From Candidatus Methylobacter oryzae (lineage in GTDB: Bacteria > Pseudomonadota > Gammaproteobacteria > Methylococcales > Methylomonadaceae): 64,000 bases of DNA. Position 1 is the first letter of the stretch. Each line of letters opens with the position of its first letter. This document shows positions 60,201 through 64,000 of the stretch, one piece after another. The notes under the pieces were generated by a model that worked only from the letters and a program-made list of their open reading frames with translations, was not told the origin of the DNA and searched no databases. The position numbers and the translations under genes were made by a program. Where the stretch lies: positions 1 to 64,000 of the forward strand of contig NZ_RYFG02000103.1 of assembly GCF_003994235.2 (NCBI RefSeq), given 5' to 3'.

Positions 60201-61452
60201 GTACGTCTTCCTTGCGCTTGATCCGCTCGATCACGTTGCGCATCTCAAGCAAGCTCTCGAACACGTGTTCGGCGCACCAGGCCCTTAACGTGGTTCGAGG
60301 ATCGAGCGCCAAGCCCTCCCGGTCTTCGAGCATGACCTCGGCAACGGAGGCGAGTTCTTCATACAACAGGAATTCGAGCCGGACGAAGTGGGCTTGCAAC
60401 GATTCGGCACCGCTGCCGGCGTCGGCAATCACCTTGTCCAACACATCCGTTATCCGTACAAAACCGTGTGCTTCGGCTAGCGCCCGTATTTCCCCAGCCG
60501 TTTCCGCGAGCGCATCCAGCGACAATTCCCGGTCGGAGGAAATATGGTTGCCCAACTGCGACAATCTGCCTAGCGGCAGTTCCAGCGCGTCGAAAAAACG
60601 CCGCACCGGATCGTCGCTGTCATCGCGACGCCGGGCGCTGCCGACGCTTGGCCGCTCGCCCTTATCCCGCTCGTAAAGCGCTTGCAAATGCGCAAACAAG
60701 ACCTTGGCATGTTCCCGGCGCGGCCCGTCGATCTCCAGGAAATCCTGCAACACCAACAGCCAGTCGCGCATACCGATCTGGTCCGCCGCATGGCGCAAAC
60801 GCTCGGCTTCCTCGCCGACTGCGCCGAGCCCGGCGCTGCCGGCGTCAGCCTCCAGCGCCGCCCGCATCTCCTGCAACACGTCGTGGGCCATGCCGAAAAA
60901 TATGTCGCGATAAACCGGGTCGCCGGCCAACGAATGCGTATCCAGCGGTTCGAACACGATCGATTGCGGCGGCACGTCCTCAGCGGATTCTGGGGCGTCC
61001 GCGACGGCGTCCGCTTGGTTTGCTGCTGTATTGCTGTCCTGTTCGGCGATGCGGGACGTTGCAATCTTTTCCGTGAGACGCTGGATCAGATTGTCCGCCA
61101 TCCCGGCCGGAGCATCCTGGTGCGAGGCTACCGACGTTTCCAGCATCCCGCGTAGCGTATCCGTCGCTTCCAACAGCAAATCGACAATTTCTTCGTCCAG
61201 CGCCACCCCGTCGTCACGCACCAGGCCGATCATATCCTCCGCCAAATGCGCTACCGACTCGATGACCGATAGGCCCAACATACGGGCATTGCCTTTATAG
61301 GTATGCATCGCACGGAACAGCCGCGCCACCGCATCCGTATTTGACGGCGTGTCTTGCAGGATCAACAGGCTCTCTTCGACTTCGTCCAGAGAACTGCCGC
61401 CTTCTTCGGCATACAAGTGCCACACCTCGTTTATATCCAACTCATCGGACAT
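60016..61452 (-). CDS. CheA-like protein, N-terminal Hpt part (probably frameshifted)
   Basis: 478 aa as read. The Hpt domain at the start has the phosphorylatable His50 in MHTYKGNARMLGLSVIES. A long helical region follows, ending LLEMRNVIERIKRK. The last 62 residues (Arg/Gly-rich, out of frame with 58215-60200) look like junk. Deleting one base in CTTCCTTG (60207-60214) would join the two frames into one protein of about 1,080 aa. However an AAGGAAG site precedes the downstream ATG, so two separate proteins are also possible. Confidence 0.78.
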   Translation of the reverse strand: MSDELDINEVWHLYAEEGGSSLDEVEESLLILQDTPSNTDAVARLFRAMHTYKGNARMLGLSVIESVAHLAEDMIGLVRDDGVALDEEIVDLLLEATDTLRGMLETSVASHQDAPAGMADNLIQRLTEKIATSRIAEQDSNTAANQADAVADAPESAEDVPPQSIVFEPLDTHSLAGDPVYRDIFFGMAHDVLQEMRAALEADAGSAGLGAVGEEAERLRHAADQIGMRDWLLVLQDFLEIDGPRREHAKVLFAHLQALYERDKGERPSVGSARRRDDSDDPVRRFFDALELPLGRLSQLGNHISSDRELSLDALAETAGEIRALAEAHGFVRITDVLDKVIADAGSGAESLQAHFVRLEFLLYEELASVAEVMLEDREGLALDPRTTLRAWCAEHVFESLLEMRNVIERIKRKEDVHAQCAHDRVDEPGLPRLPVLRDGDGGASEHVDHRPVCPRRNRRAGAGCVAAAYRQVVHQRH

Positions 61453-61875
61453 TCCGTACCCCTAATTAATTTTTGTAATTTTTATATTAAACGCGTTCGC
61501 ACAAAGACACCCTACACCTCATATCCGGCAGCCCGATAAGTTTCGGCATTCAATTATGAAGCGTCTGACAGCGTTTTCAGTGTTGGTTAATAACAGGGTT
61601 GGAGGTAGATGTGTTGCACTTATCCACCCTGCCAACAATGCCTATAAGGCAAGGCGGCGTAGGGTGGATAAGCAACGCGCATCCACCAAAAGCATCACTC
61701 AGGCAATATGAAAACGCTGTCATTAACGCGACTCTTGTTTTCAATACAAGAACTTTCGCAACTACTATATTAACCAAACCCAGGTTTGTACTCCGGCCCT
61801 CTCTCAAAAAAATCAATGTGTTAAAAAATAACTACAAGATTTTCAAAACAGCCGTAGCGAACGGTGAGGCAATCG
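61453..61875. other. Gene-free stretch with inverted repeat
   Basis: About 420 bp between the CheA-like gene and the receiver gene. It contains CTTATCCACCCTGCC and GTAGGGTGGATAAG, which pair across 61620-61672, a motif common to repeats in many proteobacteria. No supported gene on either strand. Confidence 0.55.
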
Positions 61876-62283
61876 TTAGCCCAAACCGACCAATCGCCTC
61901 ATGACGCCTGCCAACTCGTCGCCGCGTTTATCGACCAAATCCAGCGACACGGCCCCCGACGGTTTGGTGACAATTGCATCGGCGCCCAACTCGCGCGCTT
62001 TGGCGGCATAAGGCGAACCGGAAAGCGCCACCGACGACAGGATGACGATTTTGGCCTTGCTCTTGAGCTTGGCGTAGCGCAAAAACTCCAAACCGTCCAT
62101 TTCCGGCATCTCGATGTCCAGCAAAATCAACGACAAATCCTTGTGATTGTCTAGCTCCTCCAATGCTTTTTTGCCGTTTTCGGCAAACGCCACCGCCTTG
62201 AATTCCGGCATTTTGCTGACGAAACTGCGAATTACCGTACGCATCATTACCGAATCGTCCACTACCAAAACTTTATGTTCCAT
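61876..62283 (-). CDS. Response regulator receiver, CheB/CheY type
   Basis: 135-aa stand-alone receiver. Acidic pocket Asp9-Asp10 (VVDDS), phospho-acceptor Asp56 (LILLDIEMPEMDG) and Lys107 (VTKPSG) are all present. The stretch PSGAVSLDLV and AKIVILSSVA is closer to the CheB receiver than to enteric CheY. It is probably the partner of the neighbouring CheA-like protein and MHYT kinase. Confidence 0.92.
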   Translation of the reverse strand: MEHKVLVVDDSVMMRTVIRSFVSKMPEFKAVAFAENGKKALEELDNHKDLSLILLDIEMPEMDGLEFLRYAKLKSKAKIVILSSVALSGSPYAAKARELGADAIVTKPSGAVSLDLVDKRGDELAGVMRRLVGLG

Positions 62284-62360
62284 ATTGACTCCTTATTTTT
62301 TAAGTTAGAAAAATTACGCCGGTTCCCAAGCTGAAGCTTGGGCACCGGAAAAAACTTGCT

Positions 62361-62492
62361 CTCGTTCCCACGGGTTCCGCTCGTCGTTATACACATTTCG
62401 ACGTAGGCCTGAAATCTGGTTGCTCCGTTGAGCGTTGCGCGAGTTAGACCTTCCAGGTTTTAAAAACCTGGAAGGTCTGCTATCCGCATGTT
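62361..62492 (+). repeat. 130-bp composite repeat (counterpart of 43312-43445)
   Basis: CTCGTTCCCACGGGTTCCGC, then GTCGTTATACACATTTCGAC, CTGAAATCTGGTTG, CGCGAGTTAGACCTTCCAGG and CCGCATGTTCG in the same order as the reverse complement of 43312-43445. It includes the AGACCTTCC palindrome at 62446-62478. It lies in the 430-bp gap between the receiver gene and the toxin-antitoxin pair. Confidence 0.9.
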
Positions 62493-62716
62493 CGTTCTCG
62501 TTCCCACGGGCTCCGTGGGAATGCGGTGCAGGACGCGCTGCGTCCCCTATATGCCGGACGCTGGCCGTGATTCACGGCGCAGCGCGCCTTAACCGCATTC
62601 CCAGGCTTGAGCTTGGGAATAAATAAAAAACCTTTACATGCCCTACCTCCCTTTCTTTAATTCAGTCTAAATTAGTGCTATCGTGCCTCAGTGCAATTAA
62701 ACATCAGGAGGCTGCA

Positions 62717-62995
62717 ATGGCAGGCTTGACTACACAATCCAGCGTCAAAGTTATTGGCGCAAACGGACAAATCACACTTGGTAAACAGTTCGCCGGTCGC
62801 CAAGTGCTCATCGAAGAACAGGAGCCGGGGGTCTGGTTGGTGCGTATTGCCACCGTCATTCCGGACAACGAACGTTGGCTGCATTCGCCTCAAGCTGCCG
62901 CCGACCTTCAAAATGCGCTTGCCTGGGCAAAAACCAATCCCCCCGCCGATACCTCTACCGATGCCGTACTGGAAAAGCTGAATGCCCAAAGCTGA
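62717..62995 (+). CDS. AbrB-like antitoxin
   Basis: 92 aa from the ATG at 62717, which has a perfect AGGAGG site; the frame begins earlier without one. SSVKVIGANGQITLGKQFAG and VLIEEQEPGVWLVRI resemble the swapped-hairpin DNA-binding fold of AbrB/SpoVT-type antitoxins, and the C-terminal half is probably the toxin-binding tail. It overlaps the toxin gene by 14 bp. Confidence 0.78.
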   Translation: MAGLTTQSSVKVIGANGQITLGKQFAGRQVLIEEQEPGVWLVRIATVIPDNERWLHSPQAAADLQNALAWAKTNPPADTSTDAVLEKLNAQS

Positions 62996-63308
62996 ACGGA
63001 AGGTCATGGTCAAACTCGACCTCAACAACCCGGTCTTTCAGGAAAACCTGCTGACACTGCAAAAGCCTGAGCGTTTGGCAGCGTTCGATACCCTGAACAA
63101 ACTTCGGCAAATGACCTGGAACCAACTGTATAGAGACCACGGCCTAAAATGGGAAAAAATTACCAGCATCAAGCCACCGTCCGGGATTCCTGCCATTTAC
63201 TCCTTACGCATCACTCAAGTACGACGGGCAACAGCCTATCGCGATGGCGACTTCATCCGGCTGCTAACCATCGCGCATGACCATGACAGCACTTACGCCA
63301 AAAAATAA
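62982..63308 (+). CDS. RelE-like toxin of a toxin-antitoxin pair
   Basis: 108 aa. LNKLRQMTWNQLYRDHGLKWEKI and IYSLRITQVRRATAYRDGDFIRLLTI look like a ParE/RelE-superfamily fold; the latter is the usual beta-strand Arg region. HDHDSTYAKK at the end is typical of small type II toxins annotated as cytotoxic translational repressors. It is encoded downstream of and overlapping the AbrB-like antitoxin. Confidence 0.72.
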   Translation: MPKAERKVMVKLDLNNPVFQENLLTLQKPERLAAFDTLNKLRQMTWNQLYRDHGLKWEKITSIKPPSGIPAIYSLRITQVRRATAYRDGDFIRLLTIAHDHDSTYAKK

Positions 63309-63346
63309 TTACCCCATTGTTCCAATACGGCTCCATGCCATTCCAT

Positions 63347-63430
63347 AGACCTTCCAGGTTTTTACTGGAGCCGCTCCCGGCAGCTCCAGCACTTCCGCCA
63401 TCCATGGCAGTCGTAAAACCTGGAAGGTCT
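63347..63430. repeat. AGACCTTCCAGG palindrome, long copy
   Basis: Outer arms AGACCTTCCAGGTTTT and AAACCTGGAAGGTCT with inner TACTGGAGCCGCTCC and CAGCTCCAG. It resembles the 38312-38372 copy but has a longer loop. It lies just after the toxin gene, between it and the convergent chemoreceptor stop. Confidence 0.88.
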
Positions 63431-63468
63431 GACTTTGCGCTACCAGCTTAACGAGCAAACCGGCGCGC

Positions 63469-64000
63469 TTAAAAGTTGCCGAAACCCCGCTCATCTGCAT
63501 CCAACGGCAATACCGACTTAGGCGACTTGGAGCGTGGCGACCTCGGCGCCGAATTTTGGATAATCGGCTGGGTCGCCGCGGCCATGCCGGCCTGATGCGT
63601 CGACAGCATCGCCATAATTTGGCGCATCATCTCCGGCGACAAGCCATCCAAGCCCAAACCGCCTGTTTGCTGTTGGCGCTCGCGCAGTTTGAAACGGCTT
63701 ATTTCCGTGCGCATCCGGTTGGCGGCGTTGGTCAGCTCGCCGGAAGACGAAGCCAACTCTTCCGCTTGCTGGCTGCCTTCCTGGGCCGCTTTTGCCACTT
63801 GCCCCATCGCCACGTTGATCTGCGATACGCCGCGCGACTGCTCGGTGCTGGCGGTAGCTATTTCCGCCACCAAATCCTTAACCTTAGTGACATTGCCGAC
63901 AATCTGGTCCAACGCATCGCGGGTTTCGTTGGCGATGCCGACCCCTTCGGTCACGCGCTTGGTCGAATCCTCGATCAAATCGGCGGTCTCGCGCGCAGCC
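63469..64000 (-). CDS. Methyl-accepting chemotaxis protein, C-terminal part (partial)
   Basis: The reading frame is open to the end of the window, so the N-terminus lies outside. What is seen is the C-terminal cytoplasmic helix bundle: DALDQIVGNVTKVKDLVAEI, then STEQSRGVSQINVAMGQVAK, typical of methyl-accepting chemotaxis proteins, and a Ser/Pro-rich tail. It probably feeds signal to the CheA-like protein and the receiver at 61876. The TA pair between it and the receiver breaks the cluster. Confidence 0.9.
   Translation of the reverse strand, partial: AARETADLIEDSTKRVTEGVGIANETRDALDQIVGNVTKVKDLVAEIATASTEQSRGVSQINVAMGQVAKAAQEGSQQAEELASSSGELTNAANRMRTEISRFKLRERQQQTGGLGLDGLSPEMMRQIMAMLSTHQAGMAAATQPIIQNSAPRSPRSKSPKSVLPLDADERGFGNF

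Overview
The window looks like chromosome of a moderate-GC gammaproteobacterium. A methanotroph of the Methylococcales is my best guess, but this is inference: no methane or methanol oxidation gene lies here. Support for a gammaproteobacterium comes from the tmRNA with an ANDENY-type tag, a class I adenylate cyclase and the pair RtcB-archease. Many short palindromic repeats of several families sit between genes, as in large methanotroph genomes.

Layout. 0-7.1 kb: a heptamer repeat tract, a periplasmic cyclophilin, cysS, a DUF2959 protein, a small lipoprotein and two overlapping membrane-associated GTPases. 7.35-8.7 kb: ssrA (tmRNA), followed by a BrnT/BrnA toxin-antitoxin pair and then a second, 106-bp copy of the tmRNA 3' end, as if a mini-island had entered ssrA. 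8.8-16.3 kb: accessory material, with a membrane protein, a DUF2459 lipoprotein, an SmbP-like protein, an AT-rich KAP-type P-loop NTPase with a membrane protein, an orphan BrnA-type antitoxin, a DEDD exonuclease-like protein and tiny proteins. 16.7-23.6 kb: GH63-like glucosidase, adenylate cyclase, BFD-type [2Fe-2S] protein. 23.6-28.5 kb: leucine biosynthesis genes leuC, leuD and a leuA/cimA-type synthase, split by a Fic toxin module whose antitoxin-like partner carries an internal duplication. 29-34.9 kb: YidD-like protein, lipoprotein, DUF72, RtcB and archease, DUF1269. 35.1-36.3 kb: a reduced mercury operon with a decayed merR, an intact MerR-type promoter, merT, merP and a GDCCVxC protein, but no merA.

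37-45 kb holds a complete seven-gene cluster of the Nit1C/MSMEG_0567-0572 type (Sll0783-like protein, nitrilase, radical SAM enzyme, GNAT, AIR-synthase-like protein, MSMEG_0570 protein, flavoprotein). Its leader contains a terminator-like hairpin, and it diverges from a MocR-type PLP regulator. 45.2-48.5 kb is a small accessory island: a compact three-gene operon (pentapeptide-repeat membrane protein, nucleotidyltransferase, small helical protein), then VapBC-like and DUF2442/DUF4160 pairs. 48.6-55.2 kb: a secreted protein with two cellulose-binding-type modules, a spermidine-synthase-like membrane protein, an exported isoaspartyl methyltransferase and a PEBP-family protein. 55.7-64 kb: signalling genes, with an MHYT-PAS histidine kinase, a CheA-like protein split between two frames, a CheB/CheY-like receiver and the C-terminus of a chemoreceptor, with an AbrB/RelE-like toxin-antitoxin pair between the last two.

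The most promising little-described systems are the Nit1C cluster with its leader hairpin, the three-gene pentapeptide/nucleotidyltransferase operon, the KAP NTPase plus membrane protein pair, and the Fic module with a duplicated antitoxin. All functional names rest on reading motifs and remembered families. No database search was run.
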